64,000 nt of DNA from Calonectria ilicicola. Its lineage: Eukaryota > Ascomycota > Sordariomycetes > Hypocreales > Nectriaceae. A program made the translations under genes and the position numbers. Below are positions 1-11,381 of the stretch, piece after piece. The DNA is taken from assembly GCA_020809705.1 (NCBI GenBank), contig CP085834.1, positions 1,364,001 to 1,428,000 of the forward strand, written 5' to 3'. Under the pieces are notes generated by a model that was given only the letters and a program-made list of their open reading frames with translations, was not told where the DNA came from and did no database searches. How positions within the stretch are numbered: position 1 is the first letter of the stretch; each line of letters begins with the position of its first letter.

Positions 1-1255
1 ATGAGTACCGAATGAGCCCACCCATCCTGTTGTGAGAATACGATATGCAAGCCCAAAGTATGCTACGCCGCTGGAATCGCTGTAGGTATCGACGGGATCC
101 TCAGTTGAGCCTAGATCGCCTAGTGCAAGCACAAGCAAACACACTGCTAGGTCTGATTGGCTAGTGCAGTCCTGAAGGGATTGTTTGAAGAAATCAGGAA
201 ATGATTCCGCGTCTAGGATGGGATATTTAGGATGAACGTAGGAGAAATAATTGTCCAATAAGCGTTCTGTTGTGTCTTGTGTAAGATCCAAGGTGTCAAG
301 GACCTCGGGGAAATCTTGACCAAGGTAGAGAGGTGGCTTCCATTCCTTAGCCGACTCGATTTCAGAGAATAAACTTGCCGAGTAATCGCCTATTAAGCTT
401 CTTATAGTTGGTAGCGTGAAAAGACTTGAGGTTGTGGTGTGATGGCCAGCTGGTATTGTGATGAAGGCCTCTTCATCCATCGAGGCTGTGTCCTCGACGG
501 TTGGGTGCAGATAAGCATAGTCTTCTCGGTACTGTCGGGGATAAACTACGGGTAGTAGATACGCTGAAGTCTGAGGAGAAAAGGAGGTCACCATTGTATC
601 CGGGAAGGGAAGGTGACTAGTGATGTTGAAGTTGCTCATCAGACCATCTTGTTGTAGAGTTGAGGCGGATGGTGTGGCGACGGTAGATGGGCTCGGACCT
701 TCGTGTACATAATCCATTGGCTGCACATCGAGTTCTTCCGGTAATGTATCTGAAATTACCTGAGACTCCTCGTTATGCTCTTCATATTCTTCTGAAAATT
801 CGTGCTGGTAGTTTGCTTGTGATGCCCGACGTCCTTGTCGATGATTGTGCTGAGACTTGATGATTGCCTCAAGTTCGTTGATTCGCCGGACAAGAGCCTC
901 GTTTGATGAGTCAGATTCCCGTGAGTTCTGTCTGTTGACTAACGATTCTCTGTTGCTATTGGCTAGCATAGAAACAGTTTCAGGCTGATCTGGCTCTGTA
1001 GCAGATGGCATCACTATATTATTTGCGTCTTTATCGGGATATTTGCAATCGACTCCAGCTGAGGAGCAGAGGCTGCATGAAGGCTTGATTCCATCACATC
1101 GTCGCTTTCTAAGTGAATGATTATTAGCGTGACAAGAAAATGGAGATGGATTGATGTGTTTTGGTGTGACTTCGTTCTCTTCCCCTCACGCCGAGGACTA
1201 ACCTGTGGCGACAGTAGCGGCACGCAATGGTAGCACGCCTTCTTGCGTAACTCAT
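1..1255 (-). CDS. Zn(II)2Cys6 transcription factor, 3' end beyond window
   Basis: Predicted nuclear DNA-binding regulator. The first exon (1203-1255) encodes MSYARRRATIACRYCRHR; an intron at 1109-1202 (GTTAGT donor, CTTAG acceptor) splits the zinc cluster. After splicing the Cys spacing is C-x2-C-x6-C-x5-C-x2-C-x6-C, followed by KYPDKD, which is the fungal binuclear cluster. A linker and short coiled-coil-like stretch (INELEAIIKS) follow, then an acidic Ser/Thr-rich region. The part reaching the window edge (LDNYFSYVHPKYPILD, then LVLALGDLG) matches the start of the fungal_trans middle homology domain. About 387 residues are visible and the C-terminus is missing. The ATG at 1253-1255 was chosen because it is in frame with CRYC across the intron; a different-frame ATG slightly upstream would destroy the cluster. 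The target genes are unknown. Confidence 0.88.
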
Positions 1256-2487
1256 GCTCACAAGGCACGATAATTGAGCTAAAAGAGTATTTTGAATTGC
1301 TGTGAATCGGTAAACCGTGTTTTTATGCTGTTCACAGCGTTGAGCTCATAGCTGGGAGGAGATGTCGGCGAGGTGAGCGGTGGGTCACAAGCTTGAAGCG
1401 TGATCACGTGGGAATGACGAGCAGTGACATCGTGAAGAGTTGTGCGGGCACATTGTGAAGGAGGTTTATCAACTTGGCCAAGATGAAGAAAATAAATTGA
1501 CGTCAAAATTATTTAGCGAATTGTTTTATTGCGCATTTACCAGATTTAGACTTGCAACTTTAACATTACGAAACCCAGTGAACGAACCCCAGCAAGAGTT
1601 CTCGATGGTGGCTGTAGTCCATTTTCTTCCAACATTTCAGAGAAGACGACATTATTTACTCAAATGTTGAACTGGTGCGAAATAATATTTTATATACTGG
1701 CCTCTGGCAAAATTCTGTTGGTGTTGCTGTATTTGGCCGAGGTTCAACATTTTAGATCGAGATTTTTGGGTCAAGAGTATTTCGACAGGTTAAGATTGAG
1801 ATGTATTTGTGCTAAGTGGGCTGAGCTTAGCATTGAACATGTCGAAACTGACTGGGATTTGAGGGTATTCTACATTTCCTCTTCCGATGAAGCCCCATTT
1901 CTCCATGGTTGGAAATGTTGCCTTGGAATATGTTTCATTCCTCTGCACCCATGTGAATGACATTGCAACATACCGCTGTGCTTTTCCACTGCCCGCCTTC
2001 CGCTTCCCGCTTCCCGCCTTCCGCCTGCCGCCGCCATCGGCCCAATTTGCTTATGTCACTCTCCATATTCCCGGTGTCCAATCAAGAAGCAAATCTTTCT
2101 TGATCTAGTCCTGTTTGGGTTTGGCGGTGTCTAGGGCGAGCCCCGGAACTTTAGCCACACGACCATCGTGGCGCTTTGGAGGGATATGGAGAGAATTTCA
2201 CGCCAACAGAATCAAGGCAATCGTGCCATTGAACGATCTGGGGTGGCCTGTTTCCCCCACAATTTTGTCATACGGGGCCCCGGACTTTGCCAATTAGTCC
2301 GTAGTATGTCGCCCCAAGCGACCAGGGACACGCACTGACACCATGAGTCTGAGTCGGTATCAGATCTAACCACACGCCTTTGAGCACATATAAAAACTCT
2401 TTGAACATTTCCCTGGATAAAATTCTTGTACAAGCAGTGTCTCCATTACCACTTGATAGTCAATAATCTTGCATTCTTGAGAACAAC
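1256..2487. other. Intergenic, divergent promoters
   Basis: About 1.2 kb lies between the divergent Zn2Cys6 regulator and the MFS gene. I see a pyrimidine-rich block with a repeated CTTCCCGC/CTTCCGC element at about 1990-2030 and a TATA box near 2390. Open frames of 60-98 codons here lack ATG context, domains and splice logic, so I call no gene. Confidence 0.6.
2389..2395 (+). promoter_or_regulatory. TATA box of the MFS gene
   Basis: TATAAAA lies 93 bp upstream of the MFS start codon, at a normal distance for a fungal core promoter with a short leader. The promoter therefore looks intact although the coding frame downstream is broken. Confidence 0.5.
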
Positions 2488-4246
2488 ATGGCCGGAGATG
2501 CTGGCATCGTTGGCAGTGCCCTTGCTGAGGTACTGCCGAAAACCGACAAGTATTGGTTCCAGGAACCTCATTTGCTGTGATTGAATCTCATTTTGTTCGT
2601 GCCGATGCTGTCTTCATCGGTTTTTGGATATGATGGTATGAAATTTACCTAGCTAAACCACGTCATTTCAACCTATGCAGGATTATTAAACTAATGTCAA
2701 ATCCAGCGTCTTTGATGAACGGGTTACAATCACTTCAGCAATGGAAAGACTATTTTGGCAATCCTCAAGGAGCTCTCCTTGGAACTGTTGTCGCAGCCCA
2801 ATCCATCGGATCATTGCTCGCCCTGCCCATAGTAGGAGACTTTTGCGATCGTTTTGGCAGGAAGCCAGTCCTTCTCTGCGGAATCGTCATTATTTGTATT
2901 TCGTCAGCTATTCAAGCTGCTTCAGTTAATATTGCCATGTTGATTGTCTCTCGAATTCTTGTGGGATTTGGTGGCATGTTCAGCTCTCAACCAAGCCCGA
3001 TGCTTATTGCTGAGCTCGCATATCCTACACAACGAGGCAAATACACGTCGGCGTATTGGACTCTGTTTTATTTGGGTATGTGTAGACCAATCATCAGCAG
3101 GATATTACTTAAAATTCTCTAACAATCCGCCATAGGCTCTATCCTTTCATCCTGGCTCACCTACGGAACCGAAACCATGGATGGTAGCTGGTCATGGCGC
3201 CTGCCATCCCTTCTTCAAGCTGGATATCCTTTGGTTCAACTAGTATTCCTGTGGTGGGTTCCCGAGTCACCTCGCTTTCTAGTGGCCAAAGACAGACATC
3301 GCGAGGCGGCATTGATTCTGCAAAAGTATCACGCTGGTATCACAGATCCGGACGCAGAGCTATCGCCTCTTGTCGCTGTCGAGCTCAGTGAAATTACTCA
3401 AGCTATTGAGTCATACAGAGAAGCTAGTCAAGTTAGCTGGTCTGCTCTCGTGGCTACTCCAGGTATGTTATGCTGGCAAACTGTTAATTGATCCAAGCTG
3501 ATAATGAAATAGGCAACCGCAAGCGTACAATCATTGCCATCTGTGTTGGCGGCTTCGCACAGTGGAATGGCGTCTCAGTTGTGAGCTATTTCCTGAATCT
3601 GGTACTGAATTCTGTTGGAATCACCTCAGCAGATACCCAGACCTTGATCAACGGACTTCTCCAAGTGTTCAACTTCTTTGCTGCTGCCAGTGCCGCACTG
3701 TTGGTCGATCGCCTCGGACGACGCACCCTGTTCCTTTGGAGTTCCATTGGAATGCTAGTTTCATACATTGTTTGGACCGCTTGCTCCGCAGTCAACGTCG
3801 AAACTGGAAATAAACCCGCTGGCATTGTCGTTATCGTTTGCGTCTTTGTCGTCTTCTTCCATTACGATATTGCATGGACACCTCTACTTTTGGGATACCC
3901 CACTGAGATCTTCCCTTACTACCTGAGATCCAAGGGTCTTGCTGTTGAGATGTTCTCAGTCTATGGATGCTTGGTGATTGCGGCATTTTGCAACCCAATC
4001 GGCCTTGACAATTTAGGCTGGGAATACTACATAGTCTTTTGCTGTTTTTTGGTGGTAATTACCGCCACAGTCTACTTTTATTTCCCAGAGACGAAGGGGT
4101 ATTCGCTGGAAGAAATTGCCGTCATTTTCGATGGACCAGAGGCTGCTGCGATGCTTGGTGATAACAAGGACTCTAACCCAGCGGGTAAAGTTACACAGGT
4201 AGAGAATAGGGCGCAGTCAGACTCCGACATTGAGGCTGATAATTAG
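2488..4246 (+). pseudogene. MFS sugar (lactose permease-type) transporter with in-frame TGA in exon 1
   Basis: Four exons: 2488-2635, 2707-3075, 3136-3462 and 3513-4246. Read through, they give 525 residues, the usual length for a fungal sugar:H+ symporter. Family marks are FGYD in TM1, MNGLQSLQQW, DRFGRK between TM2 and TM3, PESPRFL at the end of TM6, DRLGRR in the second half, PTEIFPYYLRSKG, and PETKGYSLEE after TM12. Codon 31 (2578-2580) is TGA between PHLL and LNLILFVP, at the start of TM1; a single C-to-T change from CGA would explain it. The base after TGA is T, not the CTA of known readthrough sites. A later in-frame ATG at 2605 would remove half of TM1. The other exons look intact, so the loss is recent or the base is an assembly error. 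Confidence 0.82.
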
Positions 4247-4698
4247 GTAGCGTTGAATATTGGTGGTTCTATGAGTCGTAAATATTGATCATAAAATGGA
4301 ATATGTTTCATTATTTCTCTTCTCCGATCATTACTCAAGTATCCCATTGTATAAATGAACCCCAAAATTTGTCTATTGAGCGTTCAAGTATCTTACTGCC
4401 CAGGCAGAAAATTCTCCACCCATACTATTTTGGCAGACCTTTTTCTCTCTCGGTTATTTTTCCACTGTTAGCGCTGCTGCTTCTGTCATTGCCATCCTTT
4501 TTTTAGCGGGTTGGGATGGAGTAACGTGGCCGCGCCATCAACCCGAATGCCTGCTGTCTCGGATAGATCACGCAAACACATCACCTAATCAAAACCAGAG
4601 GTTCGGGGCTACATTTTATCCAAGTTTCCATTAAATTAAGGTAGTGTCTTAATATATATAGACTTCCGGTAATCCATCTTATTTCCGGGCCTAAGAAA
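4247..4698. other. Convergent intergenic region
   Basis: This 450 bp lies between the 3' ends of the MFS gene and the chitinase gene. It is AT-rich with no convincing gene; it presumably holds the two 3' untranslated regions. Confidence 0.6.
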
Positions 4699-7559
4699 CT
4701 AAACAAGGCTGGGCTCAAAGGCCTGACATGAGTTCAACATGACCTCCAATGAGTAAACCAGTGCTTGCGCAGCTTCCGAAGCTCCTTTTGAAAACAGCAT
4801 CAGAGCTAATAGACTCACCTCCAATGAGGTCTTCAAGAAATATGAGCCCGGACTCATCCAGCGGATCTAGAGATGCCGCAAAATCGTCACAACAGTAGGT
4901 ATTGTACCCGCCCTACCATTGCATACCAATTTTCATTCAATTCATCGCTTGTGTAGTAGGAGAGTTCAACTTACAGAGCATACTTGCTCAATGCCTTTCC
5001 GCCGGTCGGACTTAGGAGGGACGAGGCGATTGGTGTTATGTGTCAGTGCTGTGCTGCCAGATGGACATGCTGGTTTGGTTAGCTCTACTCGCCACGCGTT
5101 TTATCTGCAACTTACCACTCGCACCGCCCATACAGCGAAGCCCCTGTCCCCTATATCCATACCACTCGCAAGTACCAAGCCTGGTGCCGTAAGCGCAGCA
5201 GAGAACCTGCCATTCTTCGCCCGAACAGGCTGTTGATGGGCCTAGGCTACCAACATGTCCCCTTGTAGTTGTGATATGGCTGTATCCGACCTTGCAGTCT
5301 TGATCACACAAACTGACATAGCAACTTTTCCCAGCATCTTGGTCATTTTGGTAGTCGATAATTCGGTTCTCTGCAATCCCAAGTGCCGCTAGAGATCTCG
5401 ATACCCTAGCACGCCTTAAACTGTTTTTTGCTGAAAACCCTAAGACACCTTGGTCAAGTGCCCAGATCATGGTGCCCCCAAGGCCTTTTCTTGAAGCATA
5501 ATCGATCTTTTTCTGAAAGGTATCTTCATCCTCGTAGCTAACCCACTGGAGTTCCCAACAGGAATAGCGTTAGTAATCGAGGGACCGAAATGATTGCGGG
5601 CTGCGACGTACCAGATTGGAATCCCAGGTCATCCATTTAACAGCTGCTGCACTATCAAAGCGCTCGACCACATGCTTTGTTTCCCTTATACGTTCTATTT
5701 CAGCAAGTGTCAGAACCCCTGGAGCGCTGGAGCACTCTCCAGCCCTTCCTTCTTCGGCGAATCGATAACCGGGATGGCTACAGGATGGGTCGGCTAGAGT
5801 AAAGGACCGCCCATAGAAAGCCATCCCCAGCACGACATTTGATGCACTAACTCCTGCCCTCCAAAGAACAGAAAGAGCCTGGTCAACTTGGGTAAGATTG
5901 GTGTGTGGCCTTTCCAATATTTTTAACTCATAAACCATAATCTTAATCGAATAATTATGACGGGTTTGACTTACCTCAGGTATGGCCCTGTAAATTCATT
6001 ACCTGCAATTATGTTACTACGTGGTCATTTTCTCGAGACTCAGCACCTTTGACAAAATCTGATGCCCACATAGCCCTAGTATGATGGGCATCAAAAGACT
6101 ACCCAGTGCTTACCTGAATCCCAGATACCATGGATATCATAGCTCATGACATTGAACCAATCAACATAGGGTTCCATTTTGACAACATCAAACATCTTAA
6201 GATACTGATAATTTTCTGGTAGCGTCACTGATAGACCATATTTGCCTGCGAAGGCTTGTTTCATTTCCTTGTAGAGGAAAACAAAATTTTGTGTATCTTC
6301 AAAGCGTCCACCATGGGGTTCAGCACCTGGATATTTCCAGTCAATATCTGCCCCATTAAAACCATAGTTATCCATGAAGTTAATCAATGATTGAATAAAT
6401 TTGGCACGATTACTCGATGATTTTGTCATATCACTAAATGCAGATTGTGTACTAAACCAAATCAGTCCTTTGCTCGAGCTAATGGACAAGAGCCGTCCAG
6501 ATTGGTAGATTGGCAGACCTACTCGGGGTTATTTCTATGGCTATTAAATGACCAACCACCAATAGCTATCCAAGTTTTGAGTCTTCGTGATTTGCTCTTG
6601 ATGGCGGTGAAGTTTTGTAGTTGAGATTGGGCATTAGAATCCATGGCCATCATTTGAAATGACGTGGGGTGGAAAAAGGCAAAGGCAAACTTAATATGTG
6701 TTAGTCCTAGAAGGTCAAGATCATCTGGGAATACTTTGTCGCAAGGGCGCGTTGTCGCCCACGACTCATAGTAGCCTATGGTCCGTATTAAGCCGGGGCT
6801 CTTCCTCTTGGGCTCAGGGGTAGGGCCACAATTCGATACGGTGTCATCGCATTTATCCACACAAAACTCGTCAGTTGACCCACAGATGCCAAATATGGAC
6901 TACAGAAAGGAGTGATCTTGTCAATGTCATGAAATAACACAGGTGGGAGAACTTTGAACGTCAATAGACAGAACCTACACAGCACGCATTTAATGGGCAT
7001 CTCTGCTGGCCTTGAGGAGCATAAGGGCCGCACTGCGCCTGAGAACCGCAGTTCGATACGCAAACGTCCAAACCACAAAAGTTGGGACCCTATAAACCGC
7101 GATTTATTTAGCTTCAAGAAAATCGATAAGACCAACTCTCGTCTCTCAGAAGTTATTATTTCAATGAAAGAAAAAGGATTGTGCAAGACTCACATATCCA
7201 CAGAGAGCTGTTTCGCCAGAACAGCAAGCACCATTAACACACGGGATTCCCGGGGCACAGGTTCCTTCTTTTTGTACAGTTGTTGAGGCAGCCAAGGAAG
7301 CACCGCGTGCGAGATTGGACTTGGTCGTGGAGCTGGAGACTAATGGCAGCACCTTGGAGTTAAATTTAGGTGTTGAGCTTGAGTGAAGTGGAAATAGAGC
7401 ATCATAAACTGTTTGGTTCCGTGGTGGGGAAATTAGATCTGGCTCTGTAGATTTAGAACCATTGCGGTGTTCCAATGACCCTACATACACATGAGCACTG
7501 CTGCAAACCAGTAACACGGCGGGAGCAAGCAGATGCGCAAGGCACGATGCAATTCTCAT
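4699..7559 (-). CDS. GH18 subgroup C (class V) chitinase with CBM18, catalytic Glu replaced by Lys
   Basis: Ten exons: 7194-7559, 6979-7089, 6523-6899, 6114-6451, 5975-6002, 5612-5909, 5116-5545, 4975-5069, 4819-4912 and 4699-4784, giving 740 residues. The start at 7559 begins a signal peptide (MRIASCLAHLLAPAVLLVCSS). A Cys-rich chitin-binding region follows, ending in a CBM18 core (CCSIFGICGSTDEFC). The GH18 barrel has IGYYESW, WIAIGGWSF, VMSYDIHG and GMAFYGRSF, then a Cys-rich C-terminal part, as in the killer-toxin-like subgroup C. Active members use DxxDxDxE; here the motif reads NGADIDWK (6334-6357), so the proton-donor Glu is Lys (AAA) and the first Asp is Asn. It may still bind chitin but should not hydrolyse it. 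It is divergent from a LysM/CBM18 gene, the pairing known for this subgroup. No frameshift or stop was seen. Confidence 0.88.
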
Positions 7560-8537
7560 CTTACTACTTAGCATGAAAAGTTTCAGTACGTAATGTTGAA
7601 TTCGCAAATGTGGAATACAAGGAATGAAGATTGGGAATGATGCTGAGAAGAAGCTTTCAAGGAAACAATCGTTGGCTGGTATGCAGGAGGGTCTCGGATA
7701 ATAAAGTTTAGTGATAAGATGCTACCGACCTCAGCCGGTACAACCTATGTCATTTCTCGTCTAGATTCCCACCAGCGTACCTTTTGAGGCGATTGCCGTG
7801 ATGAAATGGTCTGGATATTATTAATTTATCCACATGTTGACCAAACCATGATGGAAATAGCAATCTCAGCCCCTGTCTCAGATTTATGGGGCTTTTCTTT
7901 TTTGACCATGTTAAGCGAAGCTAGGCCTTGCCGCCTCAACAATAATCAGTGGGAGAAAGGGAGCTAAAAGGCGGCTGACACCACGCCACTCGTCAATAGA
8001 ACACATTAATCCTGAACTAGCTCAGCCATGGTATCCAAATATCTGAACCACGGGACTGCCAAGATGCGTAGTGCTACCCCAGTATTTGAATTACTAAATG
8101 GACAGCAAATAAAAATTTAGACATCACTCAAGTCCAGCTCTTGGCGATCCACCAAATTGCTTAAAGCCAACAAGCTTGCGGACCAACTGAGTCTAATGTA
8201 ATCTACCCCTATATCTGACGAACGTATTGTTTGAGTGAGGTTGAGTCTTATGTCCGCAAGACCTTTGTTTGGCCCATGAAAGTTGGAAAAGTCGGTGGAG
8301 AAATCATCAAGAGTATTCCGACATTGATGTGATTCTAAAACATCATGTCAATATCGTAACGACACTCGGATCCATCCGAAACGTGCACATTAACGGCTTC
8401 TCACATAAGATTTCCTACCATCCTCTTTCCCTTCACGAACTTCAACTGTCTTAGCCGAAGACGGCATCGCATATCTGCAACAGGCCTGAAGCCCACGCTA
8501 AAGTCACGATTCTCATGATGAGTCACCGATCGTACAG
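7560..8537. other. Divergent intergenic region between chitinase and LysM gene
   Basis: This is the shared upstream region of the GH18/LysM pair. I searched it for an N-terminal exon of the LysM gene and found no ATG followed by a hydrophobic signal sequence. An open frame at 8269-8454 has no such feature. The region is AT-rich with no repeats that I can see. Confidence 0.5.
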
Positions 8538-10999
8538 GTGCCCAAATTCAATATATATGCCGGGACAGAGCTTTTTGCACGGGCACAGGAACAAGGTGTT
8601 CCGACAGGTTGCATCATGGCCCTGTAGGCTTCTTGGCAGTGATCCCTAAGGCAAAAAATACTAATTTTTATTTCAGTAATAAAACCATTGATTGTGATGA
8701 TGATTTTCTGAAGGGTATTATGGAGGTTGAAGTGTGGGAATGGACAGTTGCTGAGCTCACTGAGCAGTGCACTTCTGCATGCCTGACCGACGTCGACCAA
8801 TGGGTGACAGAGGTCACAAGTGCATGTGCAGGAAGCCAGATGACGTATTTGGGAAGCTTTGTTGTCCCATGGGCGATCCTCTGCTATTTCAACACAAACT
8901 TCAACTTGGATGTATGCCGGGAGGATCATCTGGTTGGTGCTGGATAGATAACATGGACTGGGAAGGGAGCGATTGGATCAGGTACGACGAAGATATCTGT
9001 TATTCAGGTAGGATGATTATTGGGTATCGCCAAATTGGAATCATGCTGAATGAAATACATTTTCAGGAGATCCTGAATATGATAATCCTCTCTGTTTCGA
9101 AGAAGGATTCGACGAAGATGAGGTCACAGCTGAGGATAAGCGACTCGCCAATATTTACGATAAGGAGTTTGTTGGTACTCGACTTCCTACAATTGAAGCG
9201 CTACTAACATTTCTCTCAGGTTTGCAACGATTGCTTCTTGAAAATACTCCGCCATCACCTCCTGTCTCCAGTGCTCGAGAAATCTGACTATACGGACTAT
9301 CTGATCGAGCAGTTTGATGATTTACAAAGTTTCTGCTCAACCTCAATGCCCGTGGCAACATCTACTCAATCTCTTTTCTTAAGCACGATCCCTCTTATGA
9401 CTCAAATCTCCACTATAACCCCCCCTACGCCGATAAGTACGGGAGCTAGGGCTTCTACGACATGTGCAGGGCAGCTCATCTACCCCAATTCTACTCAGAC
9501 TTGGTGTGACTCTCTATCGCCTCAGTTTAACATAACAACAGGCGATTTAGAAATGCTTACAAACAGTTACACCTGTGACTGGAGCGAATTGACAGAGCCA
9601 ATATGCGCCCCCAAACCATGCGAACTGAAATATCTGGATTGGGATACCCGCTGGACATGGTGGGTTCCAAATATTTCACACAATTCATAAACTTACAATT
9701 TAAAGCTACAACGTGCGCGAGTTCATCTCAACAGATGGATACAAGGTTACGGAAGTCCAATTCTCGGCGTGGAATAAACGCATCAAGGGAATGTGCGATC
9801 ATTTGGACTCAAATCAGTACATCTGTGCCGGGTAACTAGAGTTGACTATAAACAATAGCCAAAAGCCTTTTCACTAACGTGAGGGGCTGCAGACCACCTG
9901 GTGGTGTGTATGAATACCCACCTCAAGTTCATGTACCAAGTTTAGTTGCGTACTACACCACAGCAACTCCTGCCTTACCAACGACCACAGGAACGACACA
10001 AAATTGTGGGAAGTATTACGAAGTTAAAGCAGGGGATTCATGTTCGACTATAGCTCTGAAGGAGTAAGTTGGTCGATTCTCATTACAATCTGCTGACATT
10101 GACTTCCTGAAAGGAGTATCACGGTGAACCAGATTTTGAGTCTCAACGCAGGCCTGTGGGACAACTGTACAAATCTTTTTCTGGATTTCTCATATTGCGT
10201 AGCCCCAGTTCTTGAACCCCCGATTAGCAGTGATGGGGGGTGCGGGCCATCGCATAATCATGCCACTTGCGAGGGTTCTGGGTATGGCAGTTGCTGTTCT
10301 TATTCTGGGCAATGTGAGTTAGATTTCGTCACATTGGATCTTGCTAACTGTTATAGGTGGTTCCGGTTTGGACTTTTGTGGATCTGGCAAGTGCTATAGC
10401 GGTGGTACGTTGCCCAGTCCAGATCTAATCTCAGTAAGTGATTCTGATGTAATTGCAGAATGCTTGGATCGAAATGATGCTATCAGCGAAAATGGCTCTT
10501 GCGGACCAAACAACAACGATTGGATCTGTGGTGGTGAGACCGTCTGGGGCAAATGTTGCTCCATTTACGGATGGTGTACGTTGATCGGATTTCTAGTCTA
10601 TTAAGCTCTTGCTAATTCCCTCTAGGTGGAAATGGGGACCAGCACTGCGGTGTAGGGTGGTGTCGTAAGTTTATTTAATGGATTGGATACGTTTAGCAAT
10701 TTGCTAAAATCTCATAGATAGCGGGCAATGTGATCCCGGCGAAGGGGGGCCTTCTAGCGATGGTTCATGCGGGCCATCATTTCCTGGAAATAGGGTTTGC
10801 GAAGGTACCCAATTTGGGTCTCGCTGCAGTATTCATGGATTTTGTGGCGATGGGCCTGACTTTTGTGAGTAAACCTGGTCCTCTTAGCGATTTCTTTGAA
10901 ACTATCCTGAAGCTTTTGAGCCTGTTGTGGTATGGATTGCTAATAGCATGCTTCCAAGGTGGACCTGAGACTTGTCGCTCAGGCGCTTGCACATTATGA
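8538..10999 (+). pseudogene. LysM/CBM18 chitin-binding protein gene, frameshifted and lacking a signal-peptide exon
   Basis: Exons, from frame and splice sites: 8538-8623, 8677-9007, 9067-9170, 9220-9659, 9706-9831, 9893-10063, 10114-10313, 10357-10404, 10459-10575, 10626-10664, 10718-10864 and 10959-10999. The product resembles secreted multi-LysM proteins: a start near YAGTELFARAQEQG, Cys-rich spacers, one degenerate LysM (about 9620-9830), one clear LysM (YYEVKAGDSCSTIA) and three CBM18 modules (CCSYSGQCG, CCSIYGWCG, RCSIHGFCG). Two defects are visible. The frame holding VCRED (near 8915) runs into TAG at 8945, while the next conserved block (SGWCWIDNMDWEGS) is in another frame with no usable intron between them. 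No signal-peptide exon is found upstream. Such proteins normally bind chitin outside the cell and shield or accompany the neighbouring chitinase. Confidence 0.75.
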
Positions 11000-11381
11000 G
11001 ATTGAAGTAGCTAATCTCTTGGGCCATATCATGGGTTTATGATTATAGTCTTATCTCTATTTCAATACCAAATTGGCTGATGTTCATCCCAGCCATGAAG
11101 TGGCTCATCCTAGCTTGAAAAAAACGTCGCTACTTATAAAACTATCTCGAAACAGCTGTGAAATAAACTAAGCAGTCTGGGCGTATCGAAAGACGAAATA
11201 TTGGGGTCAACTAGCTCATAAGCTCCACTAGAGCCTTTCATGAACATTGGCGCGAACCAAGAACCAGAGGTTTGCTGTAGTATCCGCCAAAGGAGTGTAT
11301 CGATAGGTGAAAGGAGGGCTTCCTCTACATTATTAAAGAGCTCGCATGGTGCGCATCGACCCAATCGCCAGATAGAATATT
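11000..11381. other. Convergent intergenic region
   Basis: This is the region between the 3' ends of the LysM gene and the RING-finger gene. A 76-codon frame at 11134-11364 on the minus strand has no family resemblance and I do not call it. Confidence 0.55.

Noticed and set aside
2578..2580. Programmed stop-codon readthrough in the MFS gene
   Set aside because: The TGA is followed by TTG, not the CTA context of known readthrough sites, and no extension function is apparent since the stop is near the N-terminus.
11134..11364. 76-codon minus-strand frame after the RING gene
   Set aside because: Lies beyond the RING stop codon, with no splice link and no family mark.
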